A DNA stretch of 54,782 nucleotides from Chloroflexota bacterium. Lineage in GTDB: Bacteria > Chloroflexota > Dehalococcoidia > UBA2979. Where the stretch lies: positions 1 to 54,782 of the forward strand of contig QGNP01000007.1 in the NCBI GenBank assembly GCA_003228125.1, in the 5' to 3' direction. Position numbers and translations under genes: made by a program. This document shows, piece by piece, positions 36,378 through 46,106 of this stretch (position 1 is the first letter of the stretch; every line of letters begins with the position of its first letter). Below the pieces are notes generated by a model. That model had not been told where the DNA came from. It saw only the letters and a program-made list of their open reading frames with translations, and did no database searches.

Positions 36378-37907
36378 ATGGCTACTCCTACTAAAAATAT
36401 TTTAATCATAGCTAAAGGCGTGCCAGAAACCTTTGAATTAACTTCTAAAAAAAGCCCTGTAGGTACCTTAAGTATTATTGGTATTGCATGTATAAATGAT
36501 ACAATTGCTTTTGTTGGTAAACCTGCTGAAGCAAAAGAATTTTTTCATGATGAATTTTTACTTATAGATAGATCAGATTCTTATGTTTTACCTGGATTTA
36601 TAGACTCTCATTCTCATTCTTTTGCTTCAGCTAAAGTCATGAAATCTTTAGATTTTAGAATAAAATTAAATTCTCCAAATAAAAGCGATTTTCTCAAATT
36701 TCTAAGAAATGAAAATAAGAAAATTAAAAATAAAGGCTTATTAAGAATTACAGGATTTGATGAGCTATTAAATGACAATAATTGGTATCCATCAAGGCAT
36801 GTCTTAGACATAATTGCTCCAGATAATCCATTACAAATTATCCATAGAACTGGTCACGCTTGTATTTTAAATTCAAAAGCCCTAGAGCTTTGCCATATAA
36901 ATGATTTTGTTTATGAACCTAAAGGTGTTTTTTTTAATCGAAATTTAGACACTGGTTCTCTAGATGGTTATATTATTGGAATGAATGATGAAATTGATAA
37001 TTTTTTAATAAATTATTCTAATCCAATAGATAAAAATAATTTGCTTGAATGGTTTCATTCACAAGTTGCAAATGGAATCACTTCAATTGTTCATGCAGAT
37101 TTTAATTCAGAACTTAAAGACTGGCATTATTTATTTAAATTAGTAAAAGAAAATGACAGTATTCCAAATATTATTATGATGGAATCAGTTAAATCAATTG
37201 AAGGGGAACGATTTCCAAAACATGATGTTGGATCGAGAATTAAAAGAGGCCATACTAAAATAATGGTTAAAGAGTTCGAATCAATTATTGAAGACAATTT
37301 AAAAGAATTGAATGAGTTATTTCATAAATGTATTTTAGAAGATAGAAAAGTTGCAATACACATTACAACGCAGAATACATTAAAAATTGTATTGGATTTT
37401 ATTAATACAATTGATCAAAAAATTATTAGAAGAATAGAACACGCGCCTGTTATTGAGCCAGGTATCATTAAAAAAATCGCTTCAGCTGGAGTCTATATTG
37501 TTGCACAGCCTGCAATGATGATAGAAGCAAATAAAAAATATGAAAGAGCTATAAACCAAAATGAATTAAATAATTTTCATCCATGGAAAACAGTCTTAGA
37601 ATTAAATGGATTTTTAGCATTTTCTTCAGATTCTCCAGTAACCCTATCTTCGCCATTGCAATCTATTGCTGCTGCTTCTAATTTGAGACCTAAAAATCTT
37701 AATTATGAGCAAAGAATAAGTATTGTAGATGCTATTAAAGCATGGACAATAAATGGTGCGCTAGCTAATGAAATGAATTACTACGGCTATATAAAAAAAG
37801 GATTTATTGCAGACATTATTATAGTAAAAGGAGAAATTTTATCAAACCCAGAAAAATGTGAAGTGATTGCAAGCGTTATATCAGGAAAGTTAGTTTATTC
37901 TTGTTAG
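36378..37907 (+). CDS. Amidohydrolase (YtcJ-like, amidohydrolase 3 family)
   Basis: This is a metal-dependent hydrolase with a TIM-barrel core. The first metal site is LPGFIDSHSH (about 72-81). A later histidine lies in HITTQN, RIEHAPVI is the usual barrel segment, and FSSDSPVT carries the catalytic aspartate. It ends with the small beta domain (KGFIADIIIVKG). Its 509 residues fit the YtcJ group. The substrate is unknown and the neighbours give no hint. Confidence 0.85.
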   Translation: MATPTKNILIIAKGVPETFELTSKKSPVGTLSIIGIACINDTIAFVGKPAEAKEFFHDEFLLIDRSDSYVLPGFIDSHSHSFASAKVMKSLDFRIKLNSPNKSDFLKFLRNENKKIKNKGLLRITGFDELLNDNNWYPSRHVLDIIAPDNPLQIIHRTGHACILNSKALELCHINDFVYEPKGVFFNRNLDTGSLDGYIIGMNDEIDNFLINYSNPIDKNNLLEWFHSQVANGITSIVHADFNSELKDWHYLFKLVKENDSIPNIIMMESVKSIEGERFPKHDVGSRIKRGHTKIMVKEFESIIEDNLKELNELFHKCILEDRKVAIHITTQNTLKIVLDFINTIDQKIIRRIEHAPVIEPGIIKKIASAGVYIVAQPAMMIEANKKYERAINQNELNNFHPWKTVLELNGFLAFSSDSPVTLSSPLQSIAAASNLRPKNLNYEQRISIVDAIKAWTINGALANEMNYYGYIKKGFIADIIIVKGEILSNPEKCEVIASVISGKLVYSC

Positions 37908-37991
37908 ATGGTTCTTAAATGTTATCTGGGCTTGATCTATGATGAAAATTCTAATAACCTTAGACACTGTGTTAGAAAGTTGGTGATTTGA

Positions 37992-38201
37992 TTGGTTGAA
38001 ATTAGAGTCAATGATTCTGAGTCTCTTGACTCAGCTTTAAAAAGATTTAATAGAAAAGTTCAATCAGATGGAATTTTAACAGATTCTCGACAAAACGAGT
38101 ATTATGAAAAGCCATCTGAAAAAAGAAAGAAAAAAGAAGCTGCGAGAAAAAGAAAATTACGAAAAGTAAATAGTAAAACTAATTTTGATTTTCGCAAATG
38201 A
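37992..38201 (+). CDS. rpsU: 30S ribosomal protein S21
   Basis: S21 is a small basic protein of the 30S platform. The 69-residue sequence has [18 protein letters not shown] and a strongly basic end ([15 protein letters not shown]). The start is TTG (an alternative start is hard to justify). It is followed by yqeY after 14 bases, a common pair. Confidence 0.93.
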   Translation: MVEIRVNDSESLDSALKRFNRKVQSDGILTDSRQNEYYEKPSEKRKKKEAARKRKLRKVNSKTNFDFRK

Positions 38202-38215
38202 TATGCAGGTGAAGA

Positions 38216-38659
38216 TTGACTATTCTTGAGAATATTAAAGATAATTTGAAAGCGGCAATGAAATCTGGGGATTCTGTTTCCAGGGATACGTATAGAATGC
38301 TTATTTCCGAGGTTAACAATACTAAAATTAATATTGGTCATGAATTATCAGATGAAGAAATTCTTAAGGTTTTTAAAAAAGAATCAAGAAAAAGGAAAGA
38401 AGCTATTATTGAGTTTGATAAGGCTGGACGCGTTGAGTTAGCTAATAAAGAAAAAGATGAATTAAAAATTATCAATTCTTTTTTACCAAAAGAATTGACC
38501 GATGAGGTTATAAAACAGCATATATTAGAAGTCTTAGATGAAGGTTTTGAAAAAAATATGTCTGAATTTGGTAAAATTATGAAACCTTTAATGAATAAAA
38601 TTGATGGCAATGCAGACGGCAATAGAGTAAGCAGTTTATTAAAAGATTTTTTGTCCTAA
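38216..38659 (+). CDS. yqeY: GatB/YqeY domain protein
   Basis: This is a stand-alone helical domain related to the tail of the GatB amidotransferase subunit. KDNLKAAMKSGD, TYRMLISEVNN, FKKESRKRKEAI and FLPKELTDE are typical, and the length (147 residues) is normal. It has a TTG start with AGGTGAAG upstream. A role in tRNA-related metabolism is assumed for the family but not established. Confidence 0.92.
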   Translation: MTILENIKDNLKAAMKSGDSVSRDTYRMLISEVNNTKINIGHELSDEEILKVFKKESRKRKEAIIEFDKAGRVELANKEKDELKIINSFLPKELTDEVIKQHILEVLDEGFEKNMSEFGKIMKPLMNKIDGNADGNRVSSLLKDFLS

Positions 38660-38690
38660 AAGTCTATATTTAATGATTACGGAGTAAATA

Positions 38691-39335
38691 ATGAAAGTGT
38701 TATTTTTAGAAACCATAGAAGGATCTGCATCTATGGGAGAAGTTAAAGATGTTACAAATGGGTATGCTAGAAATTATCTTTTACCAAAAGGCTATGCAGT
38801 CCCTGCAACAGTAAATAATTTAAAAGACGTTGAAGTTTTACAAGCTAAAGAATTAGTAATGCAAAAAGACAAAGATGAATGGGCGAATGCAATTTTTGAT
38901 AAATTAGAAGATGCTGTAATTTTTGAAGTACCTGTAGGTCAACAAGGAAAATTATATGGATCAGTTAATCAAGCTGATATAGCATCAAAAATATCTGTAA
39001 TTGTAGGTAAAGACGTAGATAGAAGGTCTATATTATTGCCAGAAATTATTAGACAAGTTGGTGTTCACGAAGTAAGTATTCGTCTTTCAAAAAATATAAC
39101 TGCACTAGTAAAAGTTGTTGTTGTTGATCAAGAATCTGAGCAAATTGAAGATTTAGTAAAAAGCATGCTTGCAGATTTTGATAAAGATCCCGTTGTTAAT
39201 TCAATGAATGATACCGATGCTATTTTAAATGACGATGTTTTGGTAAATGATGAATTGATTCAAAATAACGAATTGATTCAAAATGAAAATGTGTCAGTTA
39301 AAAATAATGAAGAATTAGAGAGCATAGACAGCTAA
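38691..39335 (+). CDS. rplI: 50S ribosomal protein L9 with long acidic C-terminal extension
   Basis: L9 binds 23S rRNA and spans the ribosome surface. The first 150 residues are ordinary L9, with LFLETIEGSASMGEVKDV, GYARNYLLPKGYA and the C-terminal KLYGSVNQADIA domain. An extra tail of about 64 acidic, Asn-rich residues follows, including the near repeat DELIQNNELIQNEN. L9 normally ends near 150. A GGAG site precedes the ATG. rplI is not in the rpsF-ssb-rpsR group, where it is often found. Confidence 0.94.
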   Translation: MKVLFLETIEGSASMGEVKDVTNGYARNYLLPKGYAVPATVNNLKDVEVLQAKELVMQKDKDEWANAIFDKLEDAVIFEVPVGQQGKLYGSVNQADIASKISVIVGKDVDRRSILLPEIIRQVGVHEVSIRLSKNITALVKVVVVDQESEQIEDLVKSMLADFDKDPVVNSMNDTDAILNDDVLVNDELIQNNELIQNENVSVKNNEELESIDS

Positions 39336-39385
39336 CTAAAATAATGAGTAACACTTTACTTGCATTCTTGATAGAAATTTAATAA

Positions 39386-41584
39386 ATGCCAAATTTTTTT
39401 TCTCGAAAATTTATATATATTTATAGTATATTCCTTGTAATGATTTTTTGTATAATTTTTTTTCCTTGGAATAATAATCAAGATAAAATTGTTATAAATG
39501 AAATTGTTGAAAATACAGTTATTTCTCCAAAAAATGTCCAATATATTTCAATGATTCTGACAAATAATCGTAAGGATTCTGCGGCTTCTGCCATAGAAGA
39601 TATTTATGTATTGAATCCTGACATCAGAGACATCCAAGTTGCTTTATTGGATCAAAGATTGATTGAAATTAATTTAATTAGAATTAATAAAGTAACAGCT
39701 TTGTCTGCAAAGGAATCAGAAATTAATGAACTTACTTTAACTGATTTAAGCATTGATTCTGTAAATCAAATATTAAATATGAAAGATGAACAATGGCAAA
39801 CAATAGCTATGGCAGCAAAAAATAGCTTAACAAGAATACTAACTTCTTCCTTAACGCTACAGGAAACTTTAGTAATAAAAAATAATCTTAATAATTATAT
39901 AGATCCCGCTTTTAGTAATATGGAAAATCAACTTATTAGTCAGTTAATTTTTCTTCTTATTCAACCTAATCTTATCGTTGATCAAGATCGTACAAATCTA
40001 TTAAAAGATCAAGCAAGAGCTATGCAACCATTAGAATCGATTACTGTTAATAAAGGGGATGTAATTTTAAGTAAGGGATCTTTAATTACTTCACAAGATT
40101 ACGAAATGTTAAATCAGATTGGTTTATTGAATCAGAGTTTAGATTTTGTTGCTTCACTTACAATTTTTTCAAAATCTCTTTTACTTACTTTAGTTACTTC
40201 ATTGTTTCTTTATTTCTTAAAACCTAATTCGCTAGCTTCTTTTAAAAAGATATTTCTTTTTTCAATGCTTTTAATTTTGCCAATTCTTTTAATAGAAATA
40301 TTTTATTTAAATTTTTTTAATGATAATTCAATATATTTCTTTTATTTACTTCCAATCATTGCTTTTCCTATGGTTGCTTTAGTCCTAACTGATTTTAGCG
40401 TGGCAATGTTACTTACATCGCTAATTGCTATAGTGATTGCCACAATATCTTTAGATTCCTGGAATACAAGTTTGTTTCTTAATAATAATGTAGAGTTATC
40501 GCAAAGCTGGATGACTTTTTTTGTGAGTTCTTTAACAGCAATCATTATCCTTAGACGAGCAGATCGTCAACAACAATACATTTATGCAGCGGCAGTAAGT
40601 TCATCGGCATCTATTTTGTGCTCTTTTATTTTTTGGATTAATCAGTCAATTTTATCTAGTTTTGATTTTCTTTTGATTGTTATTAGCACTATTAGCGGTA
40701 GTATTTTTTCAGCGATACTAGCTTTAGGGTTAGTAAATATTTTAAGTGTTTTTTTTGGCATAGTAACTAGAGTAAAATTGATGGAATTAGCACAATTGGA
40801 TAACCCATTACTTCGAAAATTACAAGATGAGGCGCCTGGGACATTTCAGCATTCATTATTGGTTGGAACTTTAGTAGAAAGAGCTGCTGATAGAATCAAT
40901 GCAGATTCATTGCTTGCTAGAGTAGGGGCTTATTATCATGATATCGGAAAATTAATTTCTCCATCCTTTTTTGTTGAAAATACAAGTGATAAGAGCCCGC
41001 ATGATTCACTTGATCCTATACAAAGCACAAGAGTGATTCATCAACATGTTACAGCTGGTATTGAGACTGCACGTAAGGCAAATTTACCTGACATTATTAT
41101 TCAATTTATACAACAACATCATGGTACAAGATTGGCAAGTTTTTTCTATCGCATTGCTGCTGAAGAGAATCCATCAATTGATATAGAATTATTTAGATAT
41201 CCTGGTCCTAAGCCACAATCTAAAGAAGTTGCCTTGGTTATGTTGGCTGATAGCGCAGAAGCGGCCGTTAGAGCAAGCAAAGATCATTCAACAGAAGCTA
41301 TTTTGAGTATTGTCAATGAAGTCATTAAGGAAAGATTTGATGAAGATCAATTTGATGAATGTGATTTATCCATAAAACAAATAAGAATTGCTGGTGACTC
41401 TATTGCATCAGCATTGACGGCAGTCGTTCATCCGAGAGTGAACTATCCAGGTCCTTCTAAGCAGGAATTAATTGATAGAGGTATACATCTTGATGAAAAT
41501 TTAGAAAATATTAAAGAGGATCAAAAAGAAGATGGCCCACAATTATCTCTAGGTTCAATTGAAAAAAGTGACGATATTAATTAG
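39386..41584 (+). CDS. pgpH: PgpH-like 7TM-HD cyclic-di-AMP phosphodiesterase
   Basis: PgpH enzymes degrade cyclic di-AMP. The layout fits: an N-terminal membrane helix, an extracytoplasmic 7TMR-HDED domain (about 30-240), seven membrane segments (about 245-470) and a cytoplasmic HD domain. HD metal residues are in FQHSLLVG, YYHDIGKLI, HQHVTAGIE, QQHHGT and MLADSAEAAVRA. It ends with an acidic tail. In many bacteria the next gene is ybeY; here it is purQ. No diadenylate cyclase is in the window. Confidence 0.9.
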   Translation: MPNFFSRKFIYIYSIFLVMIFCIIFFPWNNNQDKIVINEIVENTVISPKNVQYISMILTNNRKDSAASAIEDIYVLNPDIRDIQVALLDQRLIEINLIRINKVTALSAKESEINELTLTDLSIDSVNQILNMKDEQWQTIAMAAKNSLTRILTSSLTLQETLVIKNNLNNYIDPAFSNMENQLISQLIFLLIQPNLIVDQDRTNLLKDQARAMQPLESITVNKGDVILSKGSLITSQDYEMLNQIGLLNQSLDFVASLTIFSKSLLLTLVTSLFLYFLKPNSLASFKKIFLFSMLLILPILLIEIFYLNFFNDNSIYFFYLLPIIAFPMVALVLTDFSVAMLLTSLIAIVIATISLDSWNTSLFLNNNVELSQSWMTFFVSSLTAIIILRRADRQQQYIYAAAVSSSASILCSFIFWINQSILSSFDFLLIVISTISGSIFSAILALGLVNILSVFFGIVTRVKLMELAQLDNPLLRKLQDEAPGTFQHSLLVGTLVERAADRINADSLLARVGAYYHDIGKLISPSFFVENTSDKSPHDSLDPIQSTRVIHQHVTAGIETARKANLPDIIIQFIQQHHGTRLASFFYRIAAEENPSIDIELFRYPGPKPQSKEVALVMLADSAEAAVRASKDHSTEAILSIVNEVIKERFDEDQFDECDLSIKQIRIAGDSIASALTAVVHPRVNYPGPSKQELIDRGIHLDENLENIKEDQKEDGPQLSLGSIEKSDDIN

Positions 41585-41616
41585 CTTGTTACTATAATTA
41601 AATAAATTAGGAAAAC

Positions 41617-42321
41617 ATGAAAGTTGCAATTATAGTATTTCCGGGCACTTGGAGTGATGGCGATTGCATGTATGCAATGCATCAAGTCGGAGCTGATCCA
41701 TATAAAGTTTGGCATACCCAAGAAAAAATCGGGAATCCTGATATGGTGATTATTCCAGGTGGTTTTTCATATGGAGACTATTTAAGATGTGGTGCAATTG
41801 CGCAATTTTCTAATGTGATGAAAGACGTTGTTAATTTTGCTATTTCAGGTGGTATAGTTGTAGGAATTTGTAATGGGTTTCAAATTTTGTGCGAGTCTGA
41901 ATTGTTACCGGGTGTTCTAATAAAAAATGATTCATTGCAATTTAGATGCGAAGATACATTTTTAAAAATAAATGATTCTGCTATTTCTTCTCCTTTTTTG
42001 AATAATATTTCTATAAACAAGCCACTTAAGATACCAATTTCACATGGATCAGGAAATTATTTTGTAGATGATTTAACATTAAAAAAACTAAAAAAAACAA
42101 ATAGAATTGCTTTTCAATATTCCAATAGTGAAGGAATTGTCGAAGATGGTTATAATCCTAATGGTTCAGTTGATAATATTGCAGGTATTTTAAATGAGTC
42201 TGGCAATGTATTAGGAATGATGCCTCATCCTGAAAGAGCATCTGATGTTTTATTATCAGGTACTGATGGTAATTTAATTTGGAATTCTGTTATGAAATCT
42301 ATGATGGTAAAAAATAAATGA
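41617..42321 (+). CDS. purQ: Phosphoribosylformylglycinamidine synthase, glutaminase subunit
   Basis: PurQ supplies ammonia from glutamine to PurL. The oxyanion region VIIPGGFSYGDYLRCGA, the catalytic cysteine in GICNGFQIL and the histidine/glutamate in MMPHPERA are present. It overlaps purL by four bases. The small type of PurL also needs PurS, but no purS is seen before purQ or elsewhere in the window. Confidence 0.95.
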   Translation: MKVAIIVFPGTWSDGDCMYAMHQVGADPYKVWHTQEKIGNPDMVIIPGGFSYGDYLRCGAIAQFSNVMKDVVNFAISGGIVVGICNGFQILCESELLPGVLIKNDSLQFRCEDTFLKINDSAISSPFLNNISINKPLKIPISHGSGNYFVDDLTLKKLKKTNRIAFQYSNSEGIVEDGYNPNGSVDNIAGILNESGNVLGMMPHPERASDVLLSGTDGNLIWNSVMKSMMVKNK

Positions 42322-44516
42322 TTGATAAAAATGAATTAGATAAAATTGCTATGTCTAAAGAAGAATACGATCTGGTATTAGAAAGACTAGGCAGGGAACC
42401 AACTCATGTTGAGCTAGGTATGTTTTCTGCCTTATGGTCTGAGCATTGCGGATATAAACATACAAGGCCTTTATTTAGTTTTTTTCCTACTGAAGCCAAG
42501 CATGTTTTAACTAAAGCAGGTGCAGAAAATGCTGGCGCAATCGATTTAGGAGATGATGATGTAGCAGTGTTTAAGGTCGAATCTCATAATCATCCATCTG
42601 CAGTTGAGCCTTACGAAGGAGCTGCTACTGGTGTAGGTGGAATATTAAGAGATATTTTTGCAATGGGCATGAGGCCAATTGCTCTCTTAGATAGTTTAAG
42701 GTTTGGAAATTTAAAAGATTCCCGTACGCAGTATCTTTTCAATGGTGTAGTTTCTGGTATTAGTGGGTATGGCAATTGCATAGGAGTTCCTACTGTCGGT
42801 GGAGAAATTTTTTTCGACAATTCTTATACTGGCAATCCTTTAGTAAACGTAATGTGCGTGGGAGTTGGCAAGAAAAAAGATCTAGTATCTGCAACAGCAT
42901 CAGGAAAAGGAAATCTATTAATTTTAGTGGGAGCTGATACTGGCAGAGATGGTATTCATGGCGCAACATTTGCTTCTGTAGATCTTAGTGTAGATAGCGT
43001 TAACGATCGACCTGCTGTTCAAGTAGGGAATCCATTTTTAGAAAAGTTATTAATGGAAGCTTGCGTTGAATTGGCTCAAAATCACCAAGATTGGATTATT
43101 GGAATTCAAGATTTAGGAGCGGCAGGCTTAACGTCCAGTATTTTAGAAGCTGCAGAAAGAGGAGGATGTGGAGTTGAAATTAATACTTCTGCAGTGCCTC
43201 AGCGTGAAATTGAAATGAATCCATATGAGATAATGTTGTCCGAATCTCAGGAAAGAATGTTGATTATTACTAAGAAAGAACATCAGAATGATGTCATAAA
43301 TCATTTTAAGCACTGGGAACTTGATGCAACTATAATAGGCAAGGTTATCGATGGCGAAGAAGTAATAGTGAGGCATGAAAATGAGATAGTTGCTAGAACA
43401 AATATTAATTTTATTACTAATGCTCCAACATATAAATTAAATTTTAATAATGACTTAAAAGAGTATGATTATTATAATCCAAATTTAGAAAAAATTAATG
43501 ATATAAAAGATGCCAACCAAGAGTTATTAGAAATGCTGTCTTTGCCCAACATATGTAATAAAAAATCTGTTTTTAGGCAGTATGATCATCAAGTTCTCAA
43601 TAATACTATTATAAAACCAGGGTATGGAGCTGCAGTCATACGAATACCAAACTCCAATAAAGCTTTGGCTATTACGACAGACTGCAATTCAAGAAAAGTT
43701 ACTATGAATCCATATACTGGATCCGAAATTGCTGTTGCAGAGGCTGCTAGAAATCTTGTTGCCGTCGGAGCTAAGCCATTAGCACTTTCAGACTGCTTGA
43801 ATTTTGGCAATCCTGATAAATCAACTGTGGCATTTCAATTATCAAATGCTGTACAAGGAATTTCTTCAGCTGCAACAATCTTAGGTATTCCAGTAGTTTC
43901 TGGGAATGCTTCCTTATATAACGATACTATTACTGGATCTATAGCACCAACTCCTGTTATTGGCATGATAGGTATTATTGAAGGATTGGATGATATTTTA
44001 AATAGAAAAATTGAACAACAACAACATTTATTTATTGTAGGCAGCCAATTGAATCAAAAATTTGATTCACTTGCAGGCAGTGAATATTATTATAATAAAA
44101 CTAAATCAATTGCTGGAAATTTGGAAATTGACTTAGTTTTTGAAAAAAAGTTACAAAATTTTATTCTTGATGCTTTTTCAAAAAAAATGATAAAAAATTC
44201 TCAAGATATTTCTGATGGTGGATTAATGGTTGCGCTTGCAGAAATGTGTATTAATTATTCAATAGGCTTTAGTGGTAATAATATTAGTGATGCCCAAAGG
44301 ATTGATTCTTTATTGTTTGGAGAAACTGAGTCAAGGTTTTTAATCAGTGTGCCTGAAGAAAAGGTCCAGGAAATTATTGAATTTGCTAAAAGTACAAACA
44401 TTCCATATGAGGACGTAGGAACATTTGTAAATGATTCAGAAGACCCTTCAATTAGTTTTGGGCCGATTAATTTAAAACTTTCCAAAATAAAGGAATCTTA
44501 TAATTCCGGTCTATAA
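42318..44516 (+). CDS. purL: Phosphoribosylformylglycinamidine synthase, PurL subunit (small type)
   Basis: PurL converts FGAR to FGAM with ATP and ammonia from PurQ. Its 732 residues mark the small type that works in a PurLQS complex. Visible are ALWSEHCGYKHTRP, VFKVESHNHPSAVEPYEGAA, GVGGILRDIFAMG, IGIQDLGAAGLTSS and, in the second half, NPYTGSEIAVAEAARNL and ISDGGLMVALAEM. It overlaps purQ by ATGA, implying coupled translation. An inverted repeat lies 11 bases after the stop. Confidence 0.95.
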   Translation: MIDKNELDKIAMSKEEYDLVLERLGREPTHVELGMFSALWSEHCGYKHTRPLFSFFPTEAKHVLTKAGAENAGAIDLGDDDVAVFKVESHNHPSAVEPYEGAATGVGGILRDIFAMGMRPIALLDSLRFGNLKDSRTQYLFNGVVSGISGYGNCIGVPTVGGEIFFDNSYTGNPLVNVMCVGVGKKKDLVSATASGKGNLLILVGADTGRDGIHGATFASVDLSVDSVNDRPAVQVGNPFLEKLLMEACVELAQNHQDWIIGIQDLGAAGLTSSILEAAERGGCGVEINTSAVPQREIEMNPYEIMLSESQERMLIITKKEHQNDVINHFKHWELDATIIGKVIDGEEVIVRHENEIVARTNINFITNAPTYKLNFNNDLKEYDYYNPNLEKINDIKDANQELLEMLSLPNICNKKSVFRQYDHQVLNNTIIKPGYGAAVIRIPNSNKALAITTDCNSRKVTMNPYTGSEIAVAEAARNLVAVGAKPLALSDCLNFGNPDKSTVAFQLSNAVQGISSAATILGIPVVSGNASLYNDTITGSIAPTPVIGMIGIIEGLDDILNRKIEQQQHLFIVGSQLNQKFDSLAGSEYYYNKTKSIAGNLEIDLVFEKKLQNFILDAFSKKMIKNSQDISDGGLMVALAEMCINYSIGFSGNNISDAQRIDSLLFGETESRFLISVPEEKVQEIIEFAKSTNIPYEDVGTFVNDSEDPSISFGPINLKLSKIKESYNSGL

Positions 44517-44527
44517 AAAATCATTAG

Positions 44528-44545
44528 ACAGAACATACGTTCTGT
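44528..44545. promoter_or_regulatory. Inverted repeat between purL and dnaB (SOS-box-like or terminator)
   Basis: ACAGAAC and GTTCTGT are perfect 7-bp arms around ATAC. The core GAAC-N4-GTTC resembles the Gram-positive LexA box. However, a T7 run follows within seven bases of the stem, just after purL, so a weak intrinsic terminator is equally possible. It lies about 150 bases before dnaB. A consensus TTGACA at 44614-44619 with a poor -10 17 bases downstream may be the dnaB promoter. Confidence 0.5.
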
Positions 44546-44695
44546 GATACTCTTTTTTTGATGGATAAAATTGTCCATTGTCGATAAGTTTATTATTATA
44601 TGTCGGTACCTTTTTGACAACTTTTTCATTTAAGTGTAAAAAAAACGATATTATTAATCTAACTAATAATAAAAAAAAATACATGTAGGATACTT

Positions 44696-46102
44696 ATGGT
44701 AAATAATATTCAATCTAATAATTCCAATGTTACGTCTTTAAGAGACAAGTTGTTGCCACCTCATGATATTTCTGCTGAACAAGCTATTATTGCTGCATTA
44801 TTTCTTGATGAAGAATCTTACATAAAAATTATTTCAATAATTGAATCTAGTGACTTTTTTGATGAAAAAAATAAATGGATTTTTGAATCGATTATTGCAG
44901 TTGCCACTAGAAATGAAAAGATAACAATTCCAGCAGTTTCACACGAACTTGAAAGACTTGGCAAAATCGATGCTGTTGGAGGCGAAAGAACTTTAGTTGA
45001 TATTTCTAATAAATTTTTTACTGCCATTGGCATTGAAACTCACGCTAGAATAGTTGCAAGAGATTCGGTCTATAGAAAAATCATTCAAGTATCTTCAGAA
45101 ATTGCACAAAGAGCCTATGAAGGTGGTCCCGATGCTAAAGAAGTTTTAACCTATGCCGAAGGACTGCTTTTAAGTATTAAGTCTTCAGATTTTACTGGTG
45201 ATTTTACTGTCATAAAAAGTTTGCTTAACAAATTTTTAGAAGATATGGATTCTGATAGTGAAGGTGAATTATATGATTCAGTAAGAACTGGTTTTATGGA
45301 TTTAGATCAGTTATGTGGTGGTTTTAAAAGAGGAGATTTAATTATATTAGCTGCAAGAACTGGTGTAGGAAAATCAGCTTTGTTATTAAACTTTGCTAGA
45401 AATGCTGGTATCGGACAAGGAGCTACTGTTGCTATATTTTCACTAGAGATGTCAGGTGAACAACTGGCAACCAGATTATTGTCTGCTGAAGCTAATGTCG
45501 GTGCATCTAAGCTTAAATTTGGTTTACATTCTGAAACAGAAGAAGCAAGAATCATGCACTCAATTGGAACATTAGGAGAATCATTAATATTTATTGATGA
45601 TTCTCCTATGCTGGGTGTACCTGAAATAAGAGCAAAATTAAAAAGATTACAGTCTGATCATGGATTAGATTTAGTGATTGTTGACTACTTACAATTACTC
45701 CATGGAACGAAACGTACTGAGAGCAGAACGAGTGAAATTAGTGAGATTACTCGTTCCTTAAAAGAGTTAGCAAGAGAATTGAACGTTCCTGTTATTGCTG
45801 CCGCACAACTTTCAAGAGCCGTAGAGCAAAGAACGCCTCATATTCCAATGCTTTCAGATTTAAGAGAATCTGGAAGTATTGAACAAGATGCAGATTTAGT
45901 ACTATTTATTTATAGGGAAGATGTTTATACAAAATTTAAAGATTGGCAAGAAAAGAATATTGAGAAACCTGATGACCAATTTCCTTCAAATCTTGCCCAA
46001 CTTATTTTAGCTAAGCATCGTAATGGACCGACAGGAAATGTAACAGTAAGATTCAATGCTGAAACAGCAACTTTCCACGATTTGATTTTAAGAGAGCAGT
46101 AA
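44696..46102 (+). CDS. dnaB: Replicative DNA helicase DnaB
   Basis: DnaB is the hexameric replication fork helicase. The N-terminal helical domain (about 20-120) begins PPHDISAEQAIIAALF. The RecA-type core has GFMDLDQLCGGFKRGDLIILAARTGVGKS split by the Walker A motif, then the Walker B segment LDLVIVDYLQLLHG and LSDLRESGSIEQDADLV. An AGGA site precedes the ATG. The two following genes resemble helicase-loading proteins, so this is a replication-start cassette. Confidence 0.95.
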   Translation: MVNNIQSNNSNVTSLRDKLLPPHDISAEQAIIAALFLDEESYIKIISIIESSDFFDEKNKWIFESIIAVATRNEKITIPAVSHELERLGKIDAVGGERTLVDISNKFFTAIGIETHARIVARDSVYRKIIQVSSEIAQRAYEGGPDAKEVLTYAEGLLLSIKSSDFTGDFTVIKSLLNKFLEDMDSDSEGELYDSVRTGFMDLDQLCGGFKRGDLIILAARTGVGKSALLLNFARNAGIGQGATVAIFSLEMSGEQLATRLLSAEANVGASKLKFGLHSETEEARIMHSIGTLGESLIFIDDSPMLGVPEIRAKLKRLQSDHGLDLVIVDYLQLLHGTKRTESRTSEISEITRSLKELARELNVPVIAAAQLSRAVEQRTPHIPMLSDLRESGSIEQDADLVLFIYREDVYTKFKDWQEKNIEKPDDQFPSNLAQLILAKHRNGPTGNVTVRFNAETATFHDLILREQ

Positions 46103-46106
46103 TACT

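Noticed and set aside
36378-37907. Assigning a specific substrate (for example an exoenzyme or urease-type role) to the amidohydrolase
   Set aside because: The YtcJ-like family is functionally diverse and neighbours do not point to a pathway.
37908-37991. Possible small RNA or tRNA in the gap before rpsU
   Set aside because: No cloverleaf, T-loop GGTTCGA or stable stem could be found. None of the other gaps I inspected gave a tRNA either.
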